Assembly (NCBI GenBank): GCA_012728855.1
Contig: JAAYEH010000086.1
Coordinates: 1-44,447, forward strand
Length of the DNA stretch: 44,447 nt
Source: Rhodopirellula sp.
GTDB taxonomy: Bacteria > Planctomycetota > Planctomycetia > Pirellulales > Thermoguttaceae
Reading direction: 5' to 3'
Numbering within the stretch: the stretch's first letter is position 1; every line of letters begins with the position of its first letter. The translations under genes and the position numbers were made by a program. Below the pieces are notes generated by a model. The model was given only the letters and a program-made list of their open reading frames with translations. It was not told where the DNA came from and ran no database searches. Of the stretch, positions 1-9,434 are shown one piece after another.

Positions 1-167
1 CCCAACCCTATCTCCCCTCGGCCGCTACCACCGCCCCGCTCACCAACCGTCACTCCTCCCCGCGCTGTGAGCCGATGGAACAGTCTATCTGAGCACCAGC
101 GGCCGCTTTATCTGAGCCCCAACGGGAGCGGCAGTTCTCATCGGTCGAGCATGGTGGTGCCCAATCT

Positions 168-695
168 TTGCAGCCGATTAACTATGCGGATTACTGCCGT
201 GCGCGGCGCGATGAGCGCTATTTGCGTCATCGTTGGGGCTATTACCGTCAAGTCATCGCGATGGCGATGCCTTTGGCGCCGCGGACCGTGCTGGAAATCG
301 GTCCCGGACCTCTGCCACTTTTCCCGAACGGCGACCGACTGGATGTGCTGGCGCGGTTTCGACCGACCTACCTGCACGATGCCACCGCGGTCCCCTGGCC
401 GGTTGCTACCAAAGCCTACGACCTCGCCATTGCCTTGCAGGTTTGGGAACACCTCGATGGGCGGCAATACGCAGCTTTTCAAGAGCTACGTCGTACGGCT
501 CGTCACGTCATCTTGAGCGTGCCGTACCGATGGGGGCGGCATGCCAGTAGCAGTCACCGCGGGATCGACGATGCCGTCGTTCGGACGTGGACCGGTGGCG
601 CGCGGGCAGTGCATGAGATTGTGGTGCCTTGGATGCCGGTGGTTTTCCGGCGGCGCCGCAAGATCTATCTGTTCGACTTCACTGCGTTGCGATAG
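168..695 (+). CDS. small class I SAM-dependent methyltransferase-like protein
   Basis: The 175-residue product looks like a short class I methyltransferase. A glycine-rich motif I (VLEIGPGPLPLF, about residues 41-52) is followed by an acidic loop and by a post-motif region YDLAIALQVWEHLDG, as in many polysaccharide-locus methyltransferases. The chosen start is TTG at 168; the frame is open from 93, and no ATG or GTG lies in that stretch, so the start is uncertain. It runs convergently into the glycosyltransferase that ends at 740. The substrate is unknown; a role in modifying a surface glycan is inferred only from the neighbours. At 175 residues it is shorter than most such enzymes, so it may be a minimal or truncated version. 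Confidence 0.6.
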   Translation: MQPINYADYCRARRDERYLRHRWGYYRQVIAMAMPLAPRTVLEIGPGPLPLFPNGDRLDVLARFRPTYLHDATAVPWPVATKAYDLAIALQVWEHLDGRQYAAFQELRRTARHVILSVPYRWGRHASSSHRGIDDAVVRTWTGGARAVHEIVVPWMPVVFRRRRKIYLFDFTALR

Positions 696-739
696 CGTCG
701 CTTGGCAAGGAATCGGCCGGGTGCCTTCCGCAAGCAGGT

Positions 740-1915
740 TTATCGCTCATACAGGCCGGATTCCCTGAATACCGCGTCATATTTTTCACGCGCGGCCTCA
801 CAAGAACAGTGCTCTCGAACGAATTTCAACCCCGCCAAAGCGTATTGGTGAATCAAATCCGGACAATCGAGCAATTCTTTTAGATTGTCATAAACCTGCC
901 AATATCCTGTCACCATCCATGCGCCTCGGCACTCGTCCGGAAGGCTGGGTTCCAGGTCCGGATCCGCGGACGTCAACAAGGCACACCCGTTTGACATTGC
1001 CTCAATCCCGAAGATGCCGGGCATAAACGCATAGAACTGATTCAAGACGATATGGGAATCCCTCAACTGCCGCAGAACCTCGTCATTCGATACCTTTCGG
1101 AGTTCAATGTAATCGAACTCGTAACCTTCCATCTTCAGCTTCTTGACCGCCGCCCGGACCAGAGGCGTACCCTTGACCAAAGGGTTTGAAGGCGCGTGCA
1201 ATACCTTGATTCTTGCAGGGTTGTCGAACTTGTGTTCATTGCATTCTAGTCCCTTCTGGTCAAAGGCATAGATGAACGGGTATTGTTTCTGTTTGAGATA
1301 GGAGATTTGGTCAACGGGTGCGCTGAAGACGACGTCCGCATATCGGTCCGCCAATTCCGCGATCTTCTTTCTCCGCCGATCTCTCTTCGTGAAATCGTTT
1401 TTCTTGCCGCCGATGTATTCCATGAAGTGATCGAGCTGCGATTCGCGGCATTTGTCGATCATCAAAAAGGGTGAGCGAATATCGCTGCCGGTAAAGACGA
1501 ACACGATCTTCTTCTTTCTCTGGCGAAGAAGGAACAGTTCGACTTCCCTTATTCTGAAAAACCCGTCACTCCCAACATAGAGAAAGTGAGTCGCCCTGCG
1601 AACCAGGTGTCCTAATAAAGCGGGAGCATAAAGCCCGCGGACCCACTCGCCTCCAAATGTCTTGATGTCGTAGTCGTACTTGTGACTATAAAAGATATGC
1701 TTTGACAAAGAAACCGTTCGCGAGGAAGGAATCACACGCCCAAGGCATTGCAGGATTCCGGCAATTTCAGAAACACCTACGATCCATTTCGGAAAAGCGT
1801 CTGGTTCTTTTCTGGCGAAAAGCCGTGAAACAAATAGCGACACATGGAAGACAATCACCTGATCGAGACAGAGAAGGGTCTTTCCGATCAAGCAGCAGAA
1901 CCTCCCGGCACTCAC
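740..1915 (-). CDS. glycosyltransferase, GT4-like (GT-B fold)
   Basis: Probable glycosyltransferase of 391 residues. The C-terminal half shows a GT4-type nucleotide-sugar region: KVLHAPSNPLVKGT (a typical second-domain opening) and QFYAFMPGIFGIEAMSNGC, which matches the E-x7-E/GxP-type motif of this fold. The open frame extends upstream to 2239, but that part overlaps the acetyltransferase in another frame. I place the start at GTG 1915 because a strong AAGGAGG Shine-Dalgarno sequence lies just upstream and because this leaves a normal 52-bp gap to the preceding gene. It is the last gene of a four-gene minus-strand operon with the SDR, aminotransferase and acetyltransferase genes, so it probably transfers the sugar made by them. 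Donor and acceptor cannot be read from sequence. Confidence 0.75.
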   Translation of the reverse strand: MSAGRFCCLIGKTLLCLDQVIVFHVSLFVSRLFARKEPDAFPKWIVGVSEIAGILQCLGRVIPSSRTVSLSKHIFYSHKYDYDIKTFGGEWVRGLYAPALLGHLVRRATHFLYVGSDGFFRIREVELFLLRQRKKKIVFVFTGSDIRSPFLMIDKCRESQLDHFMEYIGGKKNDFTKRDRRRKKIAELADRYADVVFSAPVDQISYLKQKQYPFIYAFDQKGLECNEHKFDNPARIKVLHAPSNPLVKGTPLVRAAVKKLKMEGYEFDYIELRKVSNDEVLRQLRDSHIVLNQFYAFMPGIFGIEAMSNGCALLTSADPDLEPSLPDECRGAWMVTGYWQVYDNLKELLDCPDLIHQYALAGLKFVREHCSCEAAREKYDAVFRESGLYER

Positions 1916-1967
1916 AATCCTCCGCCTCCTTGAACCAGATATGCTTTCCAGGCACACCGCCGTTGTC

Positions 1968-2636
1968 CTAGAGTTGATTTCGGCCCGCCAGCGGTTTTGC
2001 AGGAACACCGCAAACCACCAGACCGTCCTCAATATCAGAAACCACGGCACTTCCAAGACCGACCAAGACGCCTTTGCCAACGCAAACGCCGTCCCGCAAT
2101 GCCGCATTGGCACCGATATAGGCGTCCTCTCCGATGGTGACTCCTCCCGACACGCAAACCCCTGTCGCAAGGCAAGAAAACCCGCCCACACGGGAATCGT
2201 GGCTGACCACGCTGTTGGGCAGAACCACAACAAAGTCACCGATAACAGCCGAACGAGAGACCACCACTCCGGGAGAAATCAGGGTTCCGTGCCCTGGGCG
2301 CCATCCGGCCGGCACCGCGGCTTGAGGGTGAACAAAAGAAGGGAATCGTTGCCGTCCGATCTCAGTTTTCCTGAGAATCTTCTCACGCTTCCCTGCTGTC
2401 CGCGGACTGCCGATCGTGAAGGCAAAAAAGACGTCTTGATCGACCAATGCTGCATCGCTCAAGGCACCTAACACGGGGAACCCATGGAAGGATCCATTCT
2501 TCAGGGCCGGATTATCATCAAGAAAACCGATGCATTCCCATCGTTCCGCAGTGGGCAAGGTCGGATTCAGCGTCTCAACCAGCGACAACAGATCGGTCGC
2601 CGTTCCTCCGACCCCGATGATGCAGAGCTTCTTCAT
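1968..2636 (-). CDS. sugar N/O-acetyltransferase, NeuD/PglD family
   Basis: A 222-residue acetyltransferase with the two-part NeuD/PglD layout. The N-terminal Rossmann-like sugar-nucleotide binding half opens KLCIIGVGGTATDLL (residues 3-17). The C-terminal half (about 100-205) is a left-handed beta-helix of hexapeptide repeats, ending VCGVPAKPLAG as in most of the family. In characterised members (PglD, PerB, NeuD) the enzyme acetylates an amino or hydroxyl group of a nucleotide-activated sugar using acetyl-CoA. Its ATG overlaps the stop of the DegT aminotransferase by ATGA, which suggests coupled translation and that it acetylates the amino group installed by that enzyme. The expected catalytic His is probably in PNSVVSHDSRVGG. 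Confidence 0.9.
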   Translation of the reverse strand: MKKLCIIGVGGTATDLLSLVETLNPTLPTAERWECIGFLDDNPALKNGSFHGFPVLGALSDAALVDQDVFFAFTIGSPRTAGKREKILRKTEIGRQRFPSFVHPQAAVPAGWRPGHGTLISPGVVVSRSAVIGDFVVVLPNSVVSHDSRVGGFSCLATGVCVSGGVTIGEDAYIGANAALRDGVCVGKGVLVGLGSAVVSDIEDGLVVCGVPAKPLAGRNQL

Positions 2637-3721
2637 GCCCGGTCCCTAAAAAACGCAATGATCGAATCAACCGAACCGGCGTCCAGCCCGGCATAAAGCG
2701 GAACCGCAACCCCCTGCCGTTCACATCGATGCGCCACGCCATATCCCTCCGACATCCCGTAGGCTTTCGTATAGGGAATGCACTGAGCGCCAGCCCCGAG
2801 TTGAATGCCCTGATCGCGCGCTGCCTTAATCCATTCCGACAGGCTGCCCTGTCTTAGCACCAACATCAGCGACTGCCATGCATGCCCCTCTTTCTTTTCG
2901 GGCAGGGTCACCGCGGGAGTGTCCGCCAGCCCGCTGTAGTATTGCTCAACCAAGGCCCGGCGTCCGGCCAGGCTTTGATTGAACCTCCCGAGTTGATTGA
3001 TCCCCAACGCGGCCTGAAAGTCGGTCATGCGGTAGTTGTAGCCGGGCAAGATGCAATCGATGCGTTCGTCCTTGCGTGTCAGCCCGTGATTGCGCAGCAG
3101 GCGCAACCGTTCCGCAAGGACATCGCTGTCTGTTGTGACCAGTCCACCTTCCCCGGTAGTCAGCGATTTACGGGGATGGAATGAAAAGCAACCGCACTGG
3201 CCGAACGTGCCGGCATGCTGTCCGTTCACGCGGGTTCCCAGAGCACAAGCGGCGTCCTCAATCACCATGAGGCCGTTTTTCGCGGCAATCCGACAGATCG
3301 AATCCAACCTTGCGGGACAACCGAATTCATGCACCGGCATCACGGCTTTCAAGCGGGCTTCGCCCGAGTAGTCGGCAATCGTCTTTTCTAACAAGCCGAC
3401 ATCGATGTTGTAATCCTCCGCCGAGATATCGACGAATACCGGCAGGGCTCCGGCAAGCCGCACCGCGTTGGCCGTGGCGACAAAAGAAAAAGCCGGAACC
3501 AGCACGGCATCACCGTCTCCGATGCCGAGCGCGATCAGTGCCAGATGCAGGGCCGCCGTCCCCGATGAGACGGCAACGGCATGTTTTGCTCCGATATAAT
3601 CCGCCAGGCCTTCTTCAAACCGCCGGACATATTCGCCCTGCACCAGCATTCCGGACCGCAGCACGTCCGCCACCATCCGGATATCCTCGTCCCGTATGTC
3701 TGGAATGGTCAGGGGAGTCAT
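2633..3721 (-). CDS. DegT/DnrJ/EryC1-family sugar aminotransferase
   Basis: PLP-dependent nucleotide-sugar aminotransferase of 362 residues, a normal family length. Visible landmarks are SSGTAALHLAL (52-62, phosphate binding), VIEDAACALGT (153-163, with the Asp that contacts the pyridine nitrogen) and SFHPRKSLTTGEGG (180-193), where Lys185 should carry PLP. DegT enzymes move an amino group from glutamate to a keto sugar nucleotide. The gene starts 3 bp after the SDR gene stops and overlaps the NeuD/PglD gene by 4 bp. The order SDR, aminotransferase, acetyltransferase matches the PglF/PglE/PglD logic for making an acetamido-dideoxy sugar; the exact sugar is not deducible. Confidence 0.92.
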   Translation of the reverse strand: MTPLTIPDIRDEDIRMVADVLRSGMLVQGEYVRRFEEGLADYIGAKHAVAVSSGTAALHLALIALGIGDGDAVLVPAFSFVATANAVRLAGALPVFVDISAEDYNIDVGLLEKTIADYSGEARLKAVMPVHEFGCPARLDSICRIAAKNGLMVIEDAACALGTRVNGQHAGTFGQCGCFSFHPRKSLTTGEGGLVTTDSDVLAERLRLLRNHGLTRKDERIDCILPGYNYRMTDFQAALGINQLGRFNQSLAGRRALVEQYYSGLADTPAVTLPEKKEGHAWQSLMLVLRQGSLSEWIKAARDQGIQLGAGAQCIPYTKAYGMSEGYGVAHRCERQGVAVPLYAGLDAGSVDSIIAFFRDRA

Positions 3722-3724
3722 GTC

Positions 3725-4684
3725 TTACAACACATTTTCGCGATACCACTCGGCCGTGCCCAGGATGCCTTCCTCCAGATTCACCTTGGCCTTGAATCCG
3801 AGCAGTTCCTCCGCCTTCGTTGTTTCCGGAATTCGTAGTTCGACGTCGGCCGACAAGGGAGGCATGAACCTGATTTCGGACTTCGAGCCCAAAACCCGGC
3901 AAACCGTTTGGGCCAGCCCGTAAATCGTGGTTACCGCTCGCGAATTTCCGATGTTGAAGGATTCGCCGACGGCGACCGGATTCTCCAACGCACACAGCAA
4001 CCCCTCAACCATATCGTCAATAAAACACCAGGCGCGAATCTGGGTGCCGTCTCCATAAATCTTGATCGGTTCGTCGGCAAGCGCCCGGCGTATGAAGATC
4101 TGGATGGCGCCCTCGCCGGTCTGTCCGGGCCCGTAAACATTGAACGGACGAATCGAAACGGTGGGCAACCCGAATTCCTTAAAGTAAGCGTGCGACAAGT
4201 GCTCGCCGGCCAGCTTACTTACGGCATAGACCCACCGAGCTTCGCCCGCCGACCCAGCTACCGTATTGTCATCCTCTCGGGAACGAAAGGCATGGCTGCC
4301 GAATACCTCGGATGTGGAGAATTCCACCACGCGGTCCTTAACGCCGGCACCTTGCGCGGCCTTAAGGACGTTCGCGGTTCCTATCATATTCACTTCCATG
4401 GTCTTGACCGGTTTTTTGATCACCGTATCGATTCCGGCCACCGCAGCAGCATGCACCACAATGTCCGCTCCGGCGACGACACGGCGGACAGCTTCGTAGT
4501 CGAGAACATCGCCTTCGACGAGAGAGATGTTCTGATCCTCCAGCAACCGGGTGTGCTGAATGGTATTGCGATCGAGATTGTCGAACAGAACGATTTCGTT
4601 TTCGGCGCACAGTTTCGATGCCAGCGTGGAGCCGATAAAGCCGGCACCCCCTGTTATGCAGATCTTCTTTCCCCGAACAGACAT
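3725..4684 (-). CDS. NAD-dependent sugar epimerase/dehydratase (extended SDR)
   Basis: A 319-residue extended short-chain dehydrogenase/reductase acting on a nucleotide sugar. It has the NAD-binding TGGAGFIGS (11-19), a DxxD-like DNLDRN (35-40), STSEVFG (123-129) and the catalytic YAVSK (Tyr153, Lys157). The region [21 protein letters not shown] and the [18 protein letters not shown] stretch are typical of UDP-glucose 4-epimerase/dTDP-glucose 4,6-dehydratase relatives. It is the first gene of the minus-strand sugar operon. Because an aminotransferase follows directly, a 4,6-dehydratase making the keto sugar substrate is a reasonable inference, but an epimerase or UDP-xylose-type role is equally compatible with the sequence. 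Confidence 0.9.
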   Translation of the reverse strand: MSVRGKKICITGGAGFIGSTLASKLCAENEIVLFDNLDRNTIQHTRLLEDQNISLVEGDVLDYEAVRRVVAGADIVVHAAAVAGIDTVIKKPVKTMEVNMIGTANVLKAAQGAGVKDRVVEFSTSEVFGSHAFRSREDDNTVAGSAGEARWVYAVSKLAGEHLSHAYFKEFGLPTVSIRPFNVYGPGQTGEGAIQIFIRRALADEPIKIYGDGTQIRAWCFIDDMVEGLLCALENPVAVGESFNIGNSRAVTTIYGLAQTVCRVLGSKSEIRFMPPLSADVELRIPETTKAEELLGFKAKVNLEEGILGTAEWYRENVL

Positions 4685-5035
4685 GATCTCTCCCGTTCTG
4701 GCCGTCTCTTACCGGACATTGTTTCTCGGACGTAAGCGAGTGCAGGTTGGCGTCCGTGGTGCTCCTTCGAGCGGGAAGTGGTCGGGCGCAAAAACGTACC
4801 GATGGCGTCGAACTGTTGGGCTCATGGCTTCCCGGCCGCGCGAGATGGTAGCCCGTGACGCCAATCTGAGCAAGAGGGATCGCGGCTTAAACCAACCACG
4901 CTCTGCACTCGTATTCCCCATCGCCCCCCCCGATCCGCTGAGATGAACTGCTATTGACCGTCGAAAAGCTCGCCGGGATAATCCCACCCTTAACGTGGTC
5001 CAAATGCATTGCAGGCTGACAGGCGACGAATGATC
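4685..5035. other. intergenic region between two divergent sugar operons
   Basis: About 350 bp separate the SDR gene (minus) from the wbpB-like gene (plus). Open frames cross it on both strands, but they show no recognisable protein and run into antisense of real genes. It should hold the promoters of both operons; I could not identify a convincing -35/-10 pair. Confidence 0.4.
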
Positions 5036-5989
5036 ATGGCGGAAAAGAAGAGATTTGCACTGATTGGGGCCGCCGGCTTCGTTGCACCAAAGCATCTGAA
5101 GGCCATCCGCGACACCGGCAACGAACTCGCGGCCGCCGTGGATCCCCACGATTCGGTTGGGATCCTCGATAGCTACTTCCCCAAGGCGCGGTTCTTCACG
5201 GAAATCGAGCGATTCGATCGCTACCTCGAAAAGCTTCGTCGTGACAGCGACGAAGATCGGGTCAAATACGTGAGCATTTGCTCGCCGAACTACTTGCACG
5301 ACGCCCATGTCCGCATGGCGCTTCGGCTGCGTGCCGACGCGATCTGCGAGAAACCACTGGTGATCAATCCGTGGAATCTCGACGCCTTGGAAGATCTCGA
5401 GGCCGAATTCGGCTGCCGGGTCAACACGGTGCTGCAGCTTCGACTGCACCCGGCGATCATTGCGCTCCGCGAGGCGGTCCAAAACGAAAGCACTCCCGAC
5501 ATTCACGACGTCTGCCTGACGTACATCACGCGCCGCGGGGCGTGGTACAACGCGTCCTGGAAAGGCTCCGAGGAACGATCGGGAGGGCTGGCGATGAACA
5601 TCGGAATCCACTTCTTCGATTTGCTCTTGTGGGTTTTCGGAAGGCCACAGCGGACGGAGGTGCATCTCTCGACGCCGAACAAGATGGCGGGTGCGCTTCG
5701 CTTGGACCGCGCCCGGGTTCGCTGGTTTCTTTCGGTCGACGAACGGGACTTGCCCGAGCCGTGCCGGAAAGAAGAGAAGTTTGCCTTCCGGTCGATCACG
5801 GTCGACGGCGAGGAGATCGATCTTTCGACTCCCTTCGGAGATCTTCACACGAAGGTCTACGAGAAGGCGCTCGCCGGCGAGGGGTTTGGAATCAAGGACT
5901 CTCGCCCGGGGATCGAACTGGTCTACGCCATCCGCCAGCAGATGGTCGTATCGCCCGACGAAATCGCTCATCCGGCTCTCGTCTATTAG
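5036..5989 (+). CDS. wbpB: WbpB-like UDP-GlcNAcA 3-dehydrogenase (Gfo/Idh/MocA family)
   Basis: About 317 residues, very similar in layout to Pseudomonas WbpB. It has the N-terminal [18 protein letters not shown]ossmann motif, [17 protein letters not shown], the dinucleotide-binding CEKPLV with its essential Lys, the [16 protein letters not shown] segment and [14 protein letters not shown] with the catalytic-region His. WbpB oxidises UDP-N-acetyl-glucosaminuronic acid at C3, with cofactor recycling through 2-oxoglutarate, giving the 3-keto substrate for WbpE. The frame is open upstream (TTG 5009, ATG 5030). I chose ATG 5036 because AGGCGA lies 9 bp upstream and the protein then opens like the family. 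It leads a compact operon with the wbpD- and wbpE-like genes. The WbpA dehydrogenase that would make the substrate is not in this window. Confidence 0.9.
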   Translation: MAEKKRFALIGAAGFVAPKHLKAIRDTGNELAAAVDPHDSVGILDSYFPKARFFTEIERFDRYLEKLRRDSDEDRVKYVSICSPNYLHDAHVRMALRLRADAICEKPLVINPWNLDALEDLEAEFGCRVNTVLQLRLHPAIIALREAVQNESTPDIHDVCLTYITRRGAWYNASWKGSEERSGGLAMNIGIHFFDLLLWVFGRPQRTEVHLSTPNKMAGALRLDRARVRWFLSVDERDLPEPCRKEEKFAFRSITVDGEEIDLSTPFGDLHTKVYEKALAGEGFGIKDSRPGIELVYAIRQQMVVSPDEIAHPALVY

Positions 5990-5999
5990 GGGAAGGCAC

Positions 6000-6635
6000 T
6001 TGGAATACTTCGCGCACCAGACCGCTTGCGTCGACGAGGGGGCTCACATCGGCGCCGGCACGAAGATTTGGCACTTCAGCCACATCATGCCGGGCGCCGT
6101 GATCGGCAGAGGGTGCTCGCTGGGCCAAAACGTCTTCGTAGGCGACAGAGTCCGAATCGGCGATGGCGTGAAGATCCAGAACAACGTCTCGGTTTACGAG
6201 GGGGTCGTGCTCGAGGACGGCGTCTTCTGCGGGCCGAGTGTCGTGTTCACCAACGTGATCAATCCGCGAAGCGAGATCGTCCGGCGCGGTGAATACAAGA
6301 ATACCCTGGTCAAACGCGGCGCCACTCTCGGCGCCAATGCGACGATCGTCTGCGGCCGAGTCGTTGGACCGTATGCCTTTGTGGCTGCCGGCGCCGTGGT
6401 AACGCGCGACGTGCCGGATTTCGCCTTGGTCGCCGGAGTTCCAGCGCGGCAGATCGGCTGGATGTGTCGCTGCGGTGCGGAGCGAATCCGGTTCGACGGA
6501 TCGTTCGGTCATTGCTCTCACTGCGGCGCGGACTATCGCCTAGAGGGTAAAAGGGTCCGGCTGGCGGGGTCGGACGCATCGGACGGGGCGATCCAAAGTT
6601 CTTCCCCGGCCGCGACCCTGATGCAGGAGAAATGA
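6000..6635 (+). CDS. wbpD: WbpD-like UDP-amino-sugar N-acetyltransferase
   Basis: A 211-residue hexapeptide-repeat acetyltransferase. It starts like WbpD ([17 protein letters not shown], then [14 protein letters not shown]) and continues through [20 protein letters not shown] and the [11 protein letters not shown] segment typical of this family. WbpD acetylates the 3-amino group formed by WbpE, giving the 2,3-diacetamido uronic acid. The start is TTG 6000, chosen because AGGGGAAGG sits immediately upstream and the gap to wbpB is 10 bp; the open frame itself extends upstream inside wbpB. After the beta-helix there is a short zinc-ribbon-like tail, [10 protein letters not shown]...CSHCGADY (about 162-184), also seen in many WbpD homologues, followed by about 25 unstructured residues. 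Its stop overlaps the wbpE start (ATGA). Confidence 0.9.
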   Translation: MEYFAHQTACVDEGAHIGAGTKIWHFSHIMPGAVIGRGCSLGQNVFVGDRVRIGDGVKIQNNVSVYEGVVLEDGVFCGPSVVFTNVINPRSEIVRRGEYKNTLVKRGATLGANATIVCGRVVGPYAFVAAGAVVTRDVPDFALVAGVPARQIGWMCRCGAERIRFDGSFGHCSHCGADYRLEGKRVRLAGSDASDGAIQSSSPAATLMQEK

Positions 6636-7894
6636 GAATGTCGGTCGCCACGGAACGATCTGCTTTGTCCTCGGTCCCCATGTTGGACCTGAAAGCCCAG
6701 TATAGCGCGATCAAGGAGGAGATCCTCGAGGCGGTTCACGAGGTGCTGGAAAACCAGCAGTTCATCCTCGGTCCGGCCGTCGCTGAACTCGAGCGAAACA
6801 TTGCGGCCTACTGCGGCTGTCGTCACGCCATCGGTGTCTCGTCGGGCACCGATGCACTGCTGATCTCGCTCATGGCGGAAGGAATCGGCCCGGGCGACGA
6901 GGTGATCACCACACCCTATACGTTCTTCGCCACAGCCGGCAGCGTCGCCCGGCTGGGGGCCACGCCGGTGTTCGTAGACATCTGCCCGGATACGTACAAT
7001 ATCAACCCGTCGGCCATCGAAGCGCAAATCACTTCGCGAACCCGGGCGATCATGCCGGTGCATCTGTTCGGCCAATGCGCCGATATGGACCCGATTCTTG
7101 ATGTCGCCGGACGCCACAATCTGGCCGTGATCGAGGACGCTGCCCAGGCAATTGGCGCCGAGTACTGCGGACGCCGTGCCGGCTCCATGGGGCACTACGG
7201 CTGCTTCAGCTTCTTTCCTTCCAAGAACCTCGGCGGTGCGGGTGACGGCGGAATGGTGGTCACCAACGACCCGGTCCGCGCCGACACGCTCCGATTGCTC
7301 CGAGTTCATGGGGCTAAGCCAAAATACCACCATCAGATGCTCGGCGGCAACTTCCGCCTCGACACGATGCAAGCGGCGATCGTTAACGTGAAGCTCCGTT
7401 ACCTCGACCAGTGGACCGCGGCCCGCCAAGCTCATGCGAAGCGCTACCGCGAGCTGTTCGAGCAAAACGGGGCCGTCGCGACCGGTGCCGTGCGTCTTCC
7501 CTATGAAATGCGCGAAAGCCGTCACATATACAATCAGTTCGTGATCCGCGTCGAACCGCGCGACGACCTTCAGACGCATCTCAGGCAATGCGGAGTTGGA
7601 TCTGAGGTATACTATCCGGTGCCAGCGCATCTCCAGCGTTGCTTCGAGGCATTCGGATATCGCGAGCACGACTTCCCGAACAGCGAGCGAGCTGCGGCCG
7701 AGACGGTGGCATTGCCGGTGTATCCCGAACTCGCCGATGCTTCGCTCACCCGAATTGTTGATGCGGTTGGTGACTTCCTGGCCGCTCGCAAGAGCGCTTG
7801 GCTACCGCATCCGCCGCTTGTGGACGCGGGTGGAATTCTTAACGGATTTCCTGCCGAATGTTCAAGCCCGACAAGCATCTCGGCCAACTTGTGA
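6632..7894 (+). CDS. wbpE: WbpE-like UDP-3-keto-sugar aminotransferase (DegT family)
   Basis: PLP-dependent aminotransferase of 420 residues. Landmarks are [11 protein letters not shown] (70-80), [13 protein letters not shown] (166-178) and [17 protein letters not shown], in which Lys198 should bind PLP. The opening [16 protein letters not shown] and the FFPSKNLG signature match WbpE/WlbC, which transaminate UDP-2-acetamido-3-keto-uronic acid with glutamate. It overlaps the wbpD-like gene by 4 bp, with AGGAG upstream of the start; a second ATG lies two codons in. With wbpB and wbpD it completes the 3-amino branch towards UDP-diacetamido-uronic acid. The C-terminus, after [13 protein letters not shown], is about 35 residues longer than needed and looks unstructured. 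It converges with the GT4 gene, 8 bp apart. Confidence 0.9.
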   Translation: MRMSVATERSALSSVPMLDLKAQYSAIKEEILEAVHEVLENQQFILGPAVAELERNIAAYCGCRHAIGVSSGTDALLISLMAEGIGPGDEVITTPYTFFATAGSVARLGATPVFVDICPDTYNINPSAIEAQITSRTRAIMPVHLFGQCADMDPILDVAGRHNLAVIEDAAQAIGAEYCGRRAGSMGHYGCFSFFPSKNLGGAGDGGMVVTNDPVRADTLRLLRVHGAKPKYHHQMLGGNFRLDTMQAAIVNVKLRYLDQWTAARQAHAKRYRELFEQNGAVATGAVRLPYEMRESRHIYNQFVIRVEPRDDLQTHLRQCGVGSEVYYPVPAHLQRCFEAFGYREHDFPNSERAAAETVALPVYPELADASLTRIVDAVGDFLAARKSAWLPHPPLVDAGGILNGFPAECSSPTSISANL

Positions 7895-7902
7895 GACGTC
7901 CC

Positions 7903-9249
7903 TCAAGCAGCGCGTACGTTCGCGTCGTCTGCGCCGCTTTGGCAAAGGCCGTCAAACAGCTCAGCCAATCGTCGCGTCAGCTCGCGCCGCTCGAACTGTC
8001 CGATGTACTGCCGGTCGGGCGATAGAGCCAATCGGCCATCCAGTTTCCTCCGGATCAGGTCGGCCAGCAGCGTCTTCATGGCCTGCACATCGTACGGGTC
8101 GACGCACCAGCCGGCCCGCGCTCGCCCGATCATCTCCCGTGCGTCTCCTTCGGGGACGGCAGCAAGGATCGGTCTGCCGGTTGTGAGGTATTCGAATATC
8201 TTGCCGGTTAAGACGTAGTTCCGCGGCCAATTCACCAGCGAGAAGAGAGTCAGGAAGAGGACATCGGAGTCCATCAGGAGTTGAACGCTCTGGCTGTGGG
8301 GCAGATAGCCCTTGAGCGAAACCACGTGCTCCAGGCCGAGGCGGCGGACCTCCCTCGCGTTGGTCTTGCCGAACTTCCCGGCAAAAGCGAGTTCGATCCG
8401 CTCGTTCCACTCCGGGTGCTCATCGAGTAGCGAGCGAACGGCGTGGAGCAAGTAATGCGGGCTGTGCGTTGACCAATCCCGGATGCCGCTGCCGAAAAGA
8501 CGCTTTGCCACGGCCGTACGCAGCCGATCCCAAAAGGGATGGTAATCGGCCAAGCCGCCCGTGTAGGCAATACGGAATTTGTCGGCGGACGAGATTGAGA
8601 CAAGACCGGAAAAATCCGCCGCGTCGAAACCGTTGCAGATGACATGGACTTTGCCCTTGGCTTCGGGAAACGCCTCGATGAGCAAATCCTTCATCGTGGG
8701 CGTGACGACGACCACGGCGTCGGCATCTTCCACTGCTTGTCGCTCCTGCCGGATCTCGAGCGTCCGATGCATCGGTGTGGTCCAGATCCGCGCCCCGGTC
8801 GTCCAAGGGTCGCGGTAGTCGAGAACCCAGGGTACCCCGAGCAGCTTTTTCAAACGCCGGCCCAATATCGCGCAGCTTCGCGGGGCCACGGTAGTGAAGA
8901 TGGCATCGATCGGGTGCCGCTTGGCGATCTCCAGCGCGGCGCGAGTGGCGGCAGGAAGCCAAAGCTTCTCCTTGTCCGGCACCAGAAACAGCTTGGCTAA
9001 TGCGGCAAGTCCCGTGGATCGCAGCAAACGCCAGAAACGCTCGTGCCCGGGGCACCGAACGATCGTCGTGCCGGTCAGTTCTGCCAACAGCGTCGTATCG
9101 AGAGAGTACTTGCGCGAGTCGGGAACCCCCGCCAAGACCAAGGGGCGATAGCCGAATTCCGGCAGGTACCTGGCAAACTTGGCCGCTCGCTGCACGGCAG
9201 GACCGCCTGCGGGTGGAAAACGGTACGCAACCAGGAGCAGATTCTTCAT
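7903..9249 (-). CDS. glycosyltransferase family 4 protein
   Basis: A 448-residue GT-B glycosyltransferase. The N-terminal domain opens NLLLVAYRFPPAGGPAVQR, a common pattern for WbuB/GT4 enzymes (donor loop GGPAVQR). The acceptor domain contains PWVLDYRDPWTTG, and the C-terminal domain contains RIAYTGGLADYH, VSLKGYLPHSQSVQLL and GKIFEYLTTGRPILAA, the last being the E-x7-E nucleotide-sugar motif region. It is encoded on the minus strand downstream of the polyprenol-phosphate mannosyltransferase-like gene (185-bp gap). Likely role: one glycosidic step in building a surface polysaccharide or glycan, on the cytoplasmic side of the membrane. Sugar specificity cannot be read. Confidence 0.88.
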   Translation of the reverse strand: MKNLLLVAYRFPPAGGPAVQRAAKFARYLPEFGYRPLVLAGVPDSRKYSLDTTLLAELTGTTIVRCPGHERFWRLLRSTGLAALAKLFLVPDKEKLWLPAATRAALEIAKRHPIDAIFTTVAPRSCAILGRRLKKLLGVPWVLDYRDPWTTGARIWTTPMHRTLEIRQERQAVEDADAVVVVTPTMKDLLIEAFPEAKGKVHVICNGFDAADFSGLVSISSADKFRIAYTGGLADYHPFWDRLRTAVAKRLFGSGIRDWSTHSPHYLLHAVRSLLDEHPEWNERIELAFAGKFGKTNAREVRRLGLEHVVSLKGYLPHSQSVQLLMDSDVLFLTLFSLVNWPRNYVLTGKIFEYLTTGRPILAAVPEGDAREMIGRARAGWCVDPYDVQAMKTLLADLIRRKLDGRLALSPDRQYIGQFERRELTRRLAELFDGLCQSGADDANVRAA

Positions 9250-9434
9250 GGCGTCAGAGCTGTTTGGCCGCGCGGAACTTGGGATTGCCGTACCACCGGT
9301 CCATTGCCGAGCCGGCGGATCGAGACTCTCCCGAAATACCCGATCGCAGTCGGTGGCTGCGGCTAAGGAATGATTCTATCGGAGGCGTTGCACCGCAACA
9401 AGACGAATTGCACCCGCGGCGAGCATCATGCCGG

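Noticed and set aside
4709..5971. A 420-codon open frame on the minus strand opposite the wbpB-like gene
   Set aside because: It is antisense to a clearly recognised gene, its composition is typical of a high-GC shadow frame, and no known domain is visible.
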